Positions 17,069-26,200 are shown, numbered from the stretch's first letter. The stretch: DNA of 64,000 nucleotides from GCA-020343675 sp964462945 (GCA_964462945.1 CAYWZW010000003.1:62001-126000), one strand, 5' to 3'. Notes: a model not told the origin generated them from the letters alone. Program-made: numbers and translations.

Positions 17069-18304
17069 TTACCTCTGGCGGCCGGTCATCGACTCTATCT
17101 CGCCGACCGCCGTTTTCATCTTGCTTATCTCCGCCATGCACGCCTGATAGAGACCTTCAGCGGCTTGTCTTGCGGTCCGTCGTGAAACCGTGTAGGGATC
17201 ATCCACCACTTCTGTTTCGACGACCCTGACCCACTCCTGTGGGATGGCGTCGATTCCACGCAGGGCGCCGGCAAGACCGCCGGCGACGTATGCTTTGCAG
17301 TCTGTATCGCGGCCGAGGTTGACGGCGTAGATAATCGCCTCCCGCGGCTGCCCGTTTGACGCGCGGAAGCATGCAAGGCCGCCGGAGAGCACCTCCACGG
17401 CGTTGGATATAGGCTCGCCCTCATAGCGTTTTTCGTAAAGCGGTCGCAGCTCCTTCCAATCTTTCGCCTTTCTGGCCCAGTCCTGCCCCTGTTGCACCTC
17501 CTTGCGGGCTTCCGCAGGGAGCTGCGACAGAGCCGTCTCAATCACGGACTCGACCGTCGCCCCGGGCCGCAGCGCCTCGGCCGTCGCCGCAGCGATGGCG
17601 GCACAGACTTCCGCCGCGTAGTTGTCCGGCCGGCCCTGAACGTCCTTGATGCGGGCTAATTCGAGCGCATCTCTTGCAGCATCCTCCGGCCGGCAGGCGT
17701 TCACCATGCCGACCGGCATAATCATCTTGCTGGTTCCGATGAAGCCCGGCCACGCGGCATAGCGGCCCACCTCCCACGGAGGCAGCCCGATCTTCAGCAG
17801 GTTGTAGATGACCTGGTCCTGCGGGCCTAAAAGGTAGCCGAACTTGTCCGGGTCGATTTCTTCGATCCAGGCCCGGGCGAGGTCCTCGCTGGTAATCCTG
17901 CCGCCTTTTTTCAGGATCGCGCTGGTGCAAAGGCGATGGCGCTCAAACCCGTCCTCGGTCATCCCGGGCGGACGATGGTGCGCGTGCCTGACCCAGTCCG
18001 GCCCGAATCGCTGCGCCTGGCGCGACGCCTTCTTGTCTTGGGGAAGAAGCGTATCGACGAGGCCGTACTGCTCTTCGATCTGCCGCCAGCTTTTGCCCTC
18101 GGTGACATCGCCCATCGAGTTGGCGATGTTCCCGGCCGCTTCGCAGCCGTAGATGCGGCGGAACAGTGCGTTATCGACTCCCCGCTTGCCTGAGACGGTA
18201 TTTGACTGTGAGCTGCTCAGGCTTGCCCATATCTGTCCGCAGGCGATGATTCCAAAAAACGTAAACGCCAACGCCATAGTCCTTCTCACTGAACTTGTCC
18301 TCAT
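17069..18304 (-). CDS. Exported ADP-ribosylglycohydrolase-like protein
   Basis: A 411-residue member of the ADP-ribosylglycohydrolase (DraG/ARH) superfamily. The start at 18304 is set by AAGGAGA and is followed by a signal sequence (MALAFTFFGIIACGQIWA), so the enzyme is predicted to act outside the cytoplasm. Family marks are the N-terminal RIYGCEAAGNIANSMGDVTEG and the C-terminal metal-binding motif NLGRDTDCKAYVAGGLAGALRG, close to the G-x-D-T-D-x(n)-G-G-x-x-G-A pattern. DraG enzymes remove ADP-ribose from arginine using Mg or Mn. An exported version amid glycosidases may cleave a different N- or O-glycoside. It is monocistronic and divergent from tex. Confidence 0.85.
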   Translation of the reverse strand: MRTSSVRRTMALAFTFFGIIACGQIWASLSSSQSNTVSGKRGVDNALFRRIYGCEAAGNIANSMGDVTEGKSWRQIEEQYGLVDTLLPQDKKASRQAQRFGPDWVRHAHHRPPGMTEDGFERHRLCTSAILKKGGRITSEDLARAWIEEIDPDKFGYLLGPQDQVIYNLLKIGLPPWEVGRYAAWPGFIGTSKMIMPVGMVNACRPEDAARDALELARIKDVQGRPDNYAAEVCAAIAAATAEALRPGATVESVIETALSQLPAEARKEVQQGQDWARKAKDWKELRPLYEKRYEGEPISNAVEVLSGGLACFRASNGQPREAIIYAVNLGRDTDCKAYVAGGLAGALRGIDAIPQEWVRVVETEVVDDPYTVSRRTARQAAEGLYQACMAEISKMKTAVGEIESMTGRQR

Positions 18305-18510
18305 TTTGCTCTCCTTGCTATTTCCCCATCTAGAGCCAGCGTATGGTCGCTCAGGCAAGCTATGATTTCCGAGCGTTATACCTGATCGCACATTTGAAGA
18401 TCACAACGCCGTTAGAATACCAGATTTGCTTGCCCCTTGCAGGCATTTTATCGGTTTGCATCGCGCTTTGGCCCGGGCATGCAAGACCGTAACGCGGAAA
18501 TCTGCGAAGC

Positions 18511-18539
18511 TTGAAAGCCAGGGCCTTTAGAGATATATT
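18511..18539 (+). promoter_or_regulatory. Sigma-70 promoter of tex
   Basis: TTGAAA at 18511-18516 and TATATT at 18534-18539 are separated by exactly 17 bases. The element lies about 50 bases upstream of the tex start. Confidence 0.6.
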
Positions 18540-18587
18540 GGTCGCACTTGGACACAGGTTTGCGCAGAATGGTCCCGGCAGCAGCAT

Positions 18588-20798
18588 TTGAAAGACAGAC
18601 AAGTGAACCAGACGCACATTGCAAGAATAGCTTCGGAGTTGTCACTGAGACCCCACCAAGTAGAGGCAGCGGCTGAGCTGCTTGAGGATGGAGCCACGAT
18701 ACCATTCATTGCCCGGTATCGCAAAGAAGCCACCGGCAGTCTGGACGAAGTAGCTCTCACGGCTATTCGGGACAGGCTGAACCAGTTGAAGGATCTGGAT
18801 GCCAGACGTGAGTCTATCATCAAGTCCCTCGATGAACGCGGGCAGCTCACGGAGGAGCTGAAAGAGAAGATCATGCAGGCCGAGACCATGGCCGTTCTGG
18901 AGGACATCTACCTGCCGTATCGACCAAAGCGCCGGACGCGAGCGACTATCGCTCGGGAAAAGGGCCTGGAGCCTCTGGTCGAGCTCGTCCTGGCCCAGGA
19001 CCCCGCGACGGACCCTGTCTTGGAGGCAAAGGCTTTTGTCGATGAAAGTAAAGGTGTTGAGTCTGTCGAGGCGGCCCTGGCCGGCGCCCGAGATATCATC
19101 GCCGAGTGGGTCAACGAAGACCAGACCGCACGAGCCCGAATTCGCGATTTGTTTTTCAAGAAGGGCTGTTTCCAGACCAAGGTTGTGCAGGGTAAGGAAA
19201 CAGAGGGCTGTAAATACGAGGACTACTTCGACTGGCAGGAGCCGGTTGCCACGGCGCCGTCCCACAGGATTCTGGCGATGCGCAGAGGCGCCAGAGAAGA
19301 GTTTCTGCGGTTGCAGGTCACGGCACCCGAGGAACAGGCCGTCAGGATCCTTGAAGGGCTGTTTGTCAAAGGGCAATCGGCTTGTTCAACTCAGGTCAAG
19401 GAAGCTGTCTCGGATGGTTACAGAAGGCTGCTCTCGCCGTCGATGGAAACGGAGATTCTCGCCGCGACCAAACAGCAGGCCGACAAGGAAGCCGTAAGAG
19501 TCTTCGCCGAGAATCTGCGGCAACTGCTGCTGGCCCCGCCGCTCGGCCAAAAGAACGTCCTGGCCATCGATCCCGGCTTTCGCACCGGATGTAAGGTCGT
19601 CTGTCTCGACCGGCAGAGCGGGCTGAGGCATTCCGACGTCATTTATCCACACCAGGGCCAGAAAGCGGCGGCGTCGGAGGTCACCAAAGTGACTTCCTTG
19701 TGCGAGGAGTTTGACATAGAGGCCATCGCCATCGGTAACGGTACGGCCAGCCGCGAGACCGAAACGTTTATCAGGAGCATCAAGCTCTCTAAGAATATTC
19801 CCGTGGTGATGGTCAACGAAAGCGGCGCCTCGATTTATTCCGCATCAAAGGTGGCCCGGGAAGAGTTTCCTGATGAGGATGTAACGGTTCGCGGCGCAGT
19901 CTCCATCGGGCGAAGGCTGATGGATCCTCTCGCGGAGCTGGTGAAGATTGATCCCAAGTCCATCGGAGTCGGCCAGTATCAGCATGATGTGGACCAATCG
20001 CTCCTGAAGGAGAGCCTCGACGACGTCGTGGCCAGTTGTGTGAACAGCGTCGGCGTAGAGGTGAACACGGCCAGCAAGCAGTTGCTGACGTACGTCTCAG
20101 GGCTCGGCCCGCAGCTCGCTCAGAACATCATCGACTATCGCGACGAGAACGGGCCTTTCACATCGCGGCAGGAGTTGAAGCAGGTTCCTCGCCTTGGCGC
20201 AAAGGCCTTCGAGCAGGCCGCCGGTTTCTTGCGGATACGAGGCGCGGCCAACCCTCTTGACGCAAGCGCCGTACACCCCGAAAGCTACCACGTTGTGGAG
20301 ACGATGGCTTCAGACGTAGGCGGCTCGGTTATGGACCTGATGAAGGATGAATCGCTTCGCAAAAGAATCCGCCTGCCGGACTATGTCAGTGAGACTGTCG
20401 GACTGCCTACACTCAATGACATCATGCAGGAATTAGCCAAGCCGGGCAGAGACCCCCGTCAGCAATTTGAGGTGTTCAGCTTCGCCGAAGACATCACGAA
20501 AATCGAAGACATCGAAATCGGCATGAGGCTGCCCGGAGTCGTCACCAATGTGACGGCCTTCGGAGCCTTCGTCGATATCGGAGTGCATCAGGATGGTCTG
20601 GTGCACATCAGTCAATTGGCTAACCATTATGTCGAGGACCCCGGCGACATCGTCAAGGTGCACCAAAAGGTCACGGTGATTGTTCTCGATGTGGACCTTA
20701 CCAAGAAACGAATCAGCCTCTCGATGAAAGACGGCTCCTCTTGTGAGAATCGTGGAACCGTGCCCCGAGGCAAGCCTGACAGACCAAAGCCCCGATAA
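18588..20798 (+). CDS. tex: Tex family RNA-binding transcriptional accessory protein
   Basis: A 736-residue cytoplasmic protein of the widely conserved Tex family (usual length 700-780). The domain order is complete. The N-terminal helical region has the family hallmark ATIPFIARYRKEATGSLDEV. A YqgF-like RNase-H-fold domain follows (NVLAIDPGFRTGCKVVCLD), then helix-hairpin-helix repeats (VSGLGPQLAQNIIDYRDENG and VPRLGAKAFEQAAGFLRI). A C-terminal S1 RNA-binding domain closes the protein (GVVTNVTAFGAFVDIGVHQDGLVHISQL). Tex binds RNA and is linked to transcript processing and virulence gene expression in other bacteria. The first codon is TTG at 18588; a GTG at 18603 is equally plausible because homologues often begin near NQTHIARIASEL. 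A good promoter lies just upstream. Confidence 0.95.
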   Translation: MKDRQVNQTHIARIASELSLRPHQVEAAAELLEDGATIPFIARYRKEATGSLDEVALTAIRDRLNQLKDLDARRESIIKSLDERGQLTEELKEKIMQAETMAVLEDIYLPYRPKRRTRATIAREKGLEPLVELVLAQDPATDPVLEAKAFVDESKGVESVEAALAGARDIIAEWVNEDQTARARIRDLFFKKGCFQTKVVQGKETEGCKYEDYFDWQEPVATAPSHRILAMRRGAREEFLRLQVTAPEEQAVRILEGLFVKGQSACSTQVKEAVSDGYRRLLSPSMETEILAATKQQADKEAVRVFAENLRQLLLAPPLGQKNVLAIDPGFRTGCKVVCLDRQSGLRHSDVIYPHQGQKAAASEVTKVTSLCEEFDIEAIAIGNGTASRETETFIRSIKLSKNIPVVMVNESGASIYSASKVAREEFPDEDVTVRGAVSIGRRLMDPLAELVKIDPKSIGVGQYQHDVDQSLLKESLDDVVASCVNSVGVEVNTASKQLLTYVSGLGPQLAQNIIDYRDENGPFTSRQELKQVPRLGAKAFEQAAGFLRIRGAANPLDASAVHPESYHVVETMASDVGGSVMDLMKDESLRKRIRLPDYVSETVGLPTLNDIMQELAKPGRDPRQQFEVFSFAEDITKIEDIEIGMRLPGVVTNVTAFGAFVDIGVHQDGLVHISQLANHYVEDPGDIVKVHQKVTVIVLDVDLTKKRISLSMKDGSSCENRGTVPRGKPDRPKPR

Positions 20799-20810
20799 AG
20801 CAACGCCCGC

Positions 20811-20830
20811 GTGTGCAACGAGTTGCACAC
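20811..20830. repeat. Short perfect palindrome (GTGTGCAAC family)
   Basis: GTGTGCAAC and GTTGCACAC are separated by GA, followed by CCTACG. The same design recurs at 23289-23312. It begins 13 bases after the tex stop and could form a terminator hairpin, but no T-run follows. Confidence 0.7.
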
Positions 20831-20843
20831 CCTACGCGTTGTC

Positions 20844-20904
20844 ATTCCCGCGAAAGCGGGAATCCAGAATCGTTGGCATCCTGGATTCCGCATCAAGTGC
20901 GGAA
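20844..20904. repeat. REP-like double hairpin
   Basis: ATTCCCGCGAAAGCGGGAAT (20844-20863) is a perfect hairpin. A second, TTCCGCA/TGCGGAA, lies at 20886-20904. TCCAG and CTGGA between them also pair. Same family as 12676 and 23107. Confidence 0.8.
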
Positions 20905-21065
20905 AGGCAAATCAGCATTTATCCTGTTGCAGGCTGATGCGACCCGATTCTGGACATTGTCACGAAATTTCAGGGAACTTTTTTGTCCTTGCATCGACAT
21001 AACTTGTAGCCGAAAATCAGGCGGAGGGTGTGAAAGCATTCACGAGGCTGTAGGAGTATTGAAAG

Positions 21066-23093
21066 ATGCGCAGAGAAATCAAGGCGATGAACAAGAGCCG
21101 TCCCCAGATTGTTCCGGCAACAGTTCTGTTGGTTCTGATCTGGCCCGGGTTGGTGGCGGCGGTTGAAGGGCGGCCTTTGTCCCCTGCGGATTTGTCGTCC
21201 CGGTATTTCAAGATTCAGGTCGTGGACGGCTCGAGCGGCAGGGGAGTGCCTCTGGTCGAATTGCGAACGACCAATAACATCCGATACTTCACCGATAGCA
21301 ACGGAATTGTCGCATTTTATGAGCCGGGCCTGATGGACAGGGAGGTCTTTTTCTTTGTTGAAAGTCATGGCTACGAATTTCCAAAAGACGGATTTGGCTT
21401 CCGGGGAACGAGGCTCAAGACCTCGCCCGGCGGCGGCGCGGTGATCAAAATCGACCGGCTCAATATCGCCGAGCGTCTTTATCGAGTCACGGGCCAGGGG
21501 ATTTATTCCGACAGCGTTCTGACCGGCCAAGCGGTTCCGCTGAAGAATCCGGTCCTCAACGGACAGGTCATGGGACAGGATTCGGTGGACACGTGCATCT
21601 ATCGCGGCCGATTGTTCTGGTTCTGGGGCGATACGGGCAGGCCGTCCTATCCGCTGGGTCACTTCGCGATGGCCGGCGCCGTATCGGACCTACCCGGCCG
21701 CGGCGGACTGGACCCGGCCGTCGGCGTCAACCTCGAATACTTCGTGGACAAGAACGGTTTTAGCCGGCCGCTGTGCCCCTTGAAAGAGCCCGGCTTAGTC
21801 TGGCTCGACGGATTTCTGACCGTCACGGATAACGCTGGGCAAGAGCGGATCGTCGCCAAGTACGCCCGGCTGAAAGATTTGGGAACAGTGCTCGAGATAG
21901 GTCTGGTGGCCTTCAATGAGGCCACACAGTCATTTGAGCCGCTGCTGCGTTCGGACCCGAATTCGCATCGCCTGCCCTCCCCGGACTTCGGACATGCGTT
22001 TGCCGTGACCGTGGACGACCGGCCGTATTACTATTTTGCGCTGCCGTTCCCGCTGACGGTGCGGATGCGAGTCGAAGCGACATGGGACAGCGCGACCGAC
22101 CCGAATCGCTACGAACTCCTGACCGCCGTCTCTCGTCCCTCATCTCCTGTCCCTCGTCCATCGTCCTTGCAGTGGGTGCGTTACGGGGAGCTTGCCGGCG
22201 AGGATGCTGCATCGAGGGCGCGGATTGCCGAGTCTTTGAAGAAGGAGCGGCAGGATACGCGCTTTTATGACATACAGTCCGGCAGGCAGATTACCCCTCA
22301 TGGCGGAAGCGTTTACTACAACGCGTATCGCCGCAAGTGGATCGCGATCTTCGTCGAGCTGGGGGGCGAAAGCTCCTACCTGGGTGAGACTTGGTACGCC
22401 GAGGCCGATACGCCCGTCGGGCCGTGGGCCTACACCCGCAAGGTCGTCACGCACAACAAGTATTCCTTCTATAATCCGAAGCACCATCCCTACTTCGACA
22501 AAGACGGCGGCCGTAGCATCTTCTTCGAGGGCACCTATTCGTTTACGTTCTCCGGCTCGCTTGAAAATGCCACGCCGCGCTATGATTACAACCAGATCAT
22601 GTACCGTTTGAACCTCGACGATCCCCGCCTCGCACTGCCGGTGGCGGTCTATCAGATACAGGATGAAAACGGGCAACGGGACTATCTGCTGCGCGACGCC
22701 CTGGAAAAGGCCGGCAAGTGGGACCTCATCGAGTCCGTACCGTTCTATGCAGTTGAGTCCGAGAGGGCGGGCAGCGACCTGGTTCCTATCTACGCGAGGA
22801 AAATCTCCGCCAAGAACGGCCAGACGATTTGTTTGACTACAGGCAATCCTGATCCATCCGCCGGTCCGCTTTTCTACGCGCTGCCAGCCGGCTCGCCGAA
22901 CGCGAATTCGTGCATCGTGCCCCTCTATGAATACCGTCATGCCGAGACAGAGCAATACCTCTATTCCGCTGAGCAGCAGTTGCCCGAAAAGGCCTGGGTA
23001 CACACGGAAAATCCTCTCTGCCGCGTCTGGAAATCCCCGCCGGGCCCGCTCCTTCTGGACGGCAAGGCAAAGGCAGCGGCCGGAGGCTGGTAG
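21066..23093 (+). CDS. Secreted protein of unknown function, probable beta-propeller
   Basis: A 675-residue protein with a signal peptide (PATVLLVLIWPGLVAAVEG). A carboxypeptidase-regulatory-like sandwich covers residues about 45-100 (VVDGSSGRGVPLVELRTTNN). The middle has spaced RLFWFWGDTG, PYYYFALPF, GGSVYYNAYRRKWIAIF and SIFFEGTYSFTF segments, in the manner of glycoside-hydrolase-like propellers (DUF4185/DUF5005-like). The C-terminus (residues about 580-665) has a repeat-like LYEYRHAETEQYLYS, as in small lectin-type repeats. I cannot assign a reaction. The segment SRPSSPVPRPSSLQ (encoded at 22131-22170) is a low-complexity CGTCC-type microrepeat that looks inserted in the coding sequence. 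The gene is flanked by palindromic repeats on both sides. Confidence 0.75.
   Translation: MRREIKAMNKSRPQIVPATVLLVLIWPGLVAAVEGRPLSPADLSSRYFKIQVVDGSSGRGVPLVELRTTNNIRYFTDSNGIVAFYEPGLMDREVFFFVESHGYEFPKDGFGFRGTRLKTSPGGGAVIKIDRLNIAERLYRVTGQGIYSDSVLTGQAVPLKNPVLNGQVMGQDSVDTCIYRGRLFWFWGDTGRPSYPLGHFAMAGAVSDLPGRGGLDPAVGVNLEYFVDKNGFSRPLCPLKEPGLVWLDGFLTVTDNAGQERIVAKYARLKDLGTVLEIGLVAFNEATQSFEPLLRSDPNSHRLPSPDFGHAFAVTVDDRPYYYFALPFPLTVRMRVEATWDSATDPNRYELLTAVSRPSSPVPRPSSLQWVRYGELAGEDAASRARIAESLKKERQDTRFYDIQSGRQITPHGGSVYYNAYRRKWIAIFVELGGESSYLGETWYAEADTPVGPWAYTRKVVTHNKYSFYNPKHHPYFDKDGGRSIFFEGTYSFTFSGSLENATPRYDYNQIMYRLNLDDPRLALPVAVYQIQDENGQRDYLLRDALEKAGKWDLIESVPFYAVESERAGSDLVPIYARKISAKNGQTICLTTGNPDPSAGPLFYALPAGSPNANSCIVPLYEYRHAETEQYLYSAEQQLPEKAWVHTENPLCRVWKSPPGPLLLDGKAKAAAGGW
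22131..22166. repeat. In-gene CGTCC microrepeat
   Basis: A pyrimidine-rich tract of repeated CGTCC/TCATC/TGTCC units keeps the reading frame and encodes a Pro/Ser-rich peptide. On the other strand it reads as GGACGA-like units, similar to the intergenic tract at 28269-28288. Confidence 0.55.
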
Positions 23094-23106
23094 TGCAGTG
23101 ATTGTT

Positions 23107-23150
23107 ATTCCTGCCCCGCATCCGAGTGCGGGGTAAACTCCAGCAGGAAT
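23107..23150. repeat. REP-like palindrome with inner hairpin
   Basis: ATTCCTGC (23107-23114) pairs with GCAGGAAT (23143-23150). An inner CCCCGCA/TGCGGGG hairpin lies at 23114-23133. Same family as 12676 and 20844. Confidence 0.8.
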
Positions 23151-23173
23151 CCAGAATCGGAACAAAAGGTAGT

Positions 23174-23215
23174 GTGTGCCACTTGCCCTGGGCATGGCAA
23201 GGCCATGTTGCACAC
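23174..23215. repeat. Imperfect GTGTGC...GCACAC palindrome
   Basis: GTGTGCCAC and GTTGCACAC flank a GGGCATGGCAAGG core. It is a longer, imperfect relative of the short palindromes at 20811 and 23289. Confidence 0.6.
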
Positions 23216-23288
23216 GCGGCTCCCTTCGTGAGCATAGACCTTGTCCCCTCTCTCTTGGGCCTCTTTCTGTCGCAATCGTTAATTCCGC

Positions 23289-23312
23289 GTGTGCAAAATG
23301 AATTTTGCACAC
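23289..23312. repeat. Short perfect palindrome (GTGTGCAAAAT)
   Basis: GTGTGCAAAAT and ATTTTGCACAC are exact 11-base arms around GA, followed by CCTGCC. Same pattern as 20811-20830. Confidence 0.8.
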
Positions 23313-23357
23313 CCTGCCGGCTAAAGCTCTGTCAAATTTGACTTGATAGTTCCTAAA

Positions 23358-23438
23358 GGTGGCAGCCTCAAGCGCAGCTTGGGGATGGCTTCTTTCGCAT
23401 TCACCATCCCCAAAGCCTTCGGCTTTGAGGCTGCCACC
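23358..23438. repeat. Inverted pair of a 35-base palindromic repeat
   Basis: The copy at 23358-23388 and the reverse copy at 23404-23438 face each other across 15 bases. Both run from GGTGGCAGCCTCAA to TTGGGGATGG. The right copy, reverse-complemented, is identical over 35 bases to 44618-44652 and differs by one base from 14938-14972. Confidence 0.85.
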
Positions 23439-23471
23439 CAACGCTTTGCAATTGGCTTTGCTCCCAAGGTT

Positions 23472-26141
23472 TTACCGCGCCAGCTCTGCGACTTCCTCGG
23501 CGCTGAGCACCTCGTCGTAGATACGAACATCATCGATCAGGCCGGAGAAGAGACTCCCTGCCTCGAGAGTCTTGTCCGCGCCGAAGTACAGGCCGCCATT
23601 GGAGCCGACGCCGCCGACGGCATCGGTATCTTTCGCTGCTTCTGCTCCATCCACATACAGGTATCTGCGCAGCCCCTCGAAATCATAGACAAGACCGACG
23701 TGATGCCACTGGCCGTCCGTGATTGTCGATCCCGACATGAGCGGATCGAACGGCGGATGCATCAACCAGGTAATCAGTCTGCCGTATGACGGGTCCGTCC
23801 ACAGCCATCTTGTGCCGGTGCCATCGTTCTGCGATATAATCACCTGCCCCCGAGCGCTGCTCTTGACCCAGGCAAACACGCTGAACGATCCTTTTGACGG
23901 GTCCAGGATAAAGGGCGTACTGACGTAATCATCTACGCCGTCAAATTGCAGAGCCCCGCCTGCCGCACCGCCGGCGGGCTGCCAGGCCGGATTACCATGA
24001 AGCGTCCCGTCTCTATTGCCGATGCTGTCACGGGCGGTCGTGCCCTTGGTTTCGTCCAGTTTCCAGTGCGCGACCGGTTGAACTTCTTTTAGCAGGTATT
24101 CAGCCAGAAGATTCAAATCCTTCTCATCCACTATACCGTCGCCAAAGGGAGGCGGGGCAATGTCACAGGATGGTTCGTTCTGTCCCCAGTATTGAGCGAG
24201 TTTGCGGAGGTCTTTGAGGTCCACCTTCCCATCCCCATTGAGATCAACGACCGGTAGAATTGACGCCTGCCAGTTATCCCATGTGCCGGCAGAGTTCGTC
24301 AAAAAGTAGAGCGTGGAATCGTCTGGTGAGATACGAGGTGCAAGCTCTTGTATAGAACGATTGACTCGAGGTCCAAGGTTTACCGGCGTCTGCCACAGAT
24401 CAGAAAGGCTCGCCCGTCTTGTCATCCACATGTCTGCGCCGCCATACCCACCAGGGCGGGGGGGCTCATCCAGTCCGTCGGAGAAGAGTAGTAACAACCC
24501 ATCTAGCGAAAGACATGGAAAGACCTCAGTGCATGCACTGTTCACGACAGGGCCAAGATTCACCGGATCACCCCATGGATCACTCGTTGTCGCCCGTCTT
24601 ATCACATAGATATCACCACGACCATATCCGTCCGCGCGAAACGATGTAAAGAACAGTTCCAAACCATTTGTCGATACCCAGGGACTAGCGTCGCCAGCAG
24701 AGGTGTTTATCTTGGGGCCCAAATTCAACGCCTGGCCCCAGGGGGCATTCCTGCTGGAGCGTGTCGTCATGTATATGTCGTAGTTGCCATACCCGCCGGG
24801 GCGCTTAGATTCGATGTAGAGCGTAAGCCCGTCGGCTGAGATGGATGCGTTCGCATCATCTTTTGCAGTGTTGATCCCAGGTCCGAGATTCTCCGGAGGA
24901 CCCCAATCATCGTCTTTCGAGACGCGTCTGAGTACCCACAGGTCCCAATCACCGTGTCCTCCTGACCGCTGAGACGAAATGTACATCTCTATGCCATCGT
25001 AAGAAAAGCAATCGATGTCATCGATTGCAGGGTCGAGAACGGGGATGACCAGCTTGAGGTTCACCGGCTCGCCGAACTCGAAGTCGGCCTTTGCCACGTA
25101 GGCGTTGGTCAGGACTACGCAGGCTAAGGCCGCAAGAAGCAGCATGGCCCCGGCCCGGCGCGTGCGTGAGGTCTTTCTGTAATCGGCAATCATCTTAACT
25201 CTCCTTTCAATTTGACATGTATCTTCTAATATACCCGCCACCGAGGGCAGGTAACGAACCTGGGAGAAACTCTGCAAAAGATTAACGATAGTCCGGCCGT
25301 ATTCGGGCGGCTCATGCGGGGCCAGCGTCGAAATCGCCAGTGTATCGCAGGCCAGCTCGCGGTCCGCCCGCATCCGGCCGAAGGCAAACCACATCAGCGG
25401 ATTAAACCAGTGGATGACTTGCAGCAGCGCCATCAGCCAGCCCAAGTAGATGTCACGCTGCCTGAGATGAGCCAATTCGTGGATGAAAACGTAGCGCAGC
25501 TCTTCCAGATTGTACGTTTCGAGTATCCCCTGGGGCAGCAGCAGTCTTGGCCGGACAAAGCCGAAAAGGGCAGGACTCTTGATTCTATCGCTTACCACCA
25601 CCCCTAAGATTGTCTGAACGCCCATTTGCATCTTGCAGTCCTCCAACAGATCGAGGATCTGCGAATCGGTGATCGGCCTTTCGCGTTTGACAGTCCGCCA
25701 GAGACTAATGCTTCGAGCGCAAACATAGCCGGCGATGACCAGCGTTCCGAGAAGCCAGAGCAAAGGCAACATACGCACAAACTTAGAAAAGACAGTTCTG
25801 GAGTCGCTCTCCGGCATTGTCTCTTCGGTGCCTGCGGAGCGCATACCTGAATAGAAACCTAAGCTGCTGACTTGATTGCGCTGCGAGATGGACTCTATTA
25901 TGCGTCCGTGCTGAATAGAGCGTGGAATGAGGTTGAAGATGCTTATTCTGCTCTCGGGCAGCCAGGGCACAGCCAGGCGTATCAATAGCAGCGCCCAGAG
26001 CAGGTAGTGCCAGCGAACCGGCAACCGCCGGCGCAGAATGAGCTGGACCAGGACAATCAAAACAATTAGCACGCTGCCCTGGATGGTTGTCCACAACAGC
26101 CAGTCAAAAAATCGCACCAACTGCGTATTCAAGGCTTCCAT
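23472..26141 (-). CDS. M56 (BlaR1-type) membrane protease with beta-propeller, dockerin and LamG domains
   Basis: An 889-residue membrane protein; ATG at 26141 with AAAGGG upstream. Residues 1-350 match the BlaR1/MecR1 transducer. Membrane segments lie near 14-38, 45-62, 124-141 and 331-350. The zinc protease motif HELAH is at 221-225, with a further acidic segment, RADRELACD, at about 258-266. In BlaR1 a penicillin-binding sensor follows the last membrane segment. Here it is replaced by TolB-like PD40 propeller repeats (residues about 355-620, e.g. GYGNYDIYMTTR, GYGRGDIYVIRR), two dockerin-type calcium loops (DLNGDGKVDLKDL, FGDGIVDEKDL) and a C-terminal LamG/concanavalin domain (HWKLDET, WHHVGLVYD, GLIDDVRIYDEVLS). 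The BlaI-type gene upstream should be its partner. A role in sensing extracellular glycan or cell-wall ligands is inferred. Confidence 0.85.
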   Translation of the reverse strand: MEALNTQLVRFFDWLLWTTIQGSVLIVLIVLVQLILRRRLPVRWHYLLWALLLIRLAVPWLPESRISIFNLIPRSIQHGRIIESISQRNQVSSLGFYSGMRSAGTEETMPESDSRTVFSKFVRMLPLLWLLGTLVIAGYVCARSISLWRTVKRERPITDSQILDLLEDCKMQMGVQTILGVVVSDRIKSPALFGFVRPRLLLPQGILETYNLEELRYVFIHELAHLRQRDIYLGWLMALLQVIHWFNPLMWFAFGRMRADRELACDTLAISTLAPHEPPEYGRTIVNLLQSFSQVRYLPSVAGILEDTCQIERRVKMIADYRKTSRTRRAGAMLLLAALACVVLTNAYVAKADFEFGEPVNLKLVIPVLDPAIDDIDCFSYDGIEMYISSQRSGGHGDWDLWVLRRVSKDDDWGPPENLGPGINTAKDDANASISADGLTLYIESKRPGGYGNYDIYMTTRSSRNAPWGQALNLGPKINTSAGDASPWVSTNGLELFFTSFRADGYGRGDIYVIRRATTSDPWGDPVNLGPVVNSACTEVFPCLSLDGLLLLFSDGLDEPPRPGGYGGADMWMTRRASLSDLWQTPVNLGPRVNRSIQELAPRISPDDSTLYFLTNSAGTWDNWQASILPVVDLNGDGKVDLKDLRKLAQYWGQNEPSCDIAPPPFGDGIVDEKDLNLLAEYLLKEVQPVAHWKLDETKGTTARDSIGNRDGTLHGNPAWQPAGGAAGGALQFDGVDDYVSTPFILDPSKGSFSVFAWVKSSARGQVIISQNDGTGTRWLWTDPSYGRLITWLMHPPFDPLMSGSTITDGQWHHVGLVYDFEGLRRYLYVDGAEAAKDTDAVGGVGSNGGLYFGADKTLEAGSLFSGLIDDVRIYDEVLSAEEVAELAR

Positions 26142-26200
26142 TTTCAAGCCCTTTCATTATCGTTCGCGTGCCATTGCGCGGCCTTTAGGCCGAAGCAATC

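Larger units (their letters stand above)
23094..23471. other. 378-base gene-free region filled with palindromic repeats
   Basis: Separates two convergent genes. It contains at least four inverted-repeat elements: 23107-23150, 23174-23215, 23289-23312 and 23358-23438. No ORF with a ribosome-binding site is seen. Confidence 0.8.

Noticed and set aside
20811..20830. Intrinsic terminator of tex
   Set aside because: The hairpin is perfect but lacks a following T-run and recurs as a dispersed repeat, so it is listed as a repeat instead.
12322..23438. CRISPR array
   Set aside because: Repeats are palindromic, scattered and without regular spacers; no cas genes are present.
22140..23441. Minus-strand ORF of 433 codons
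   Set aside because: Runs through intergenic palindromes and the antisense of a secreted protein; no family features.
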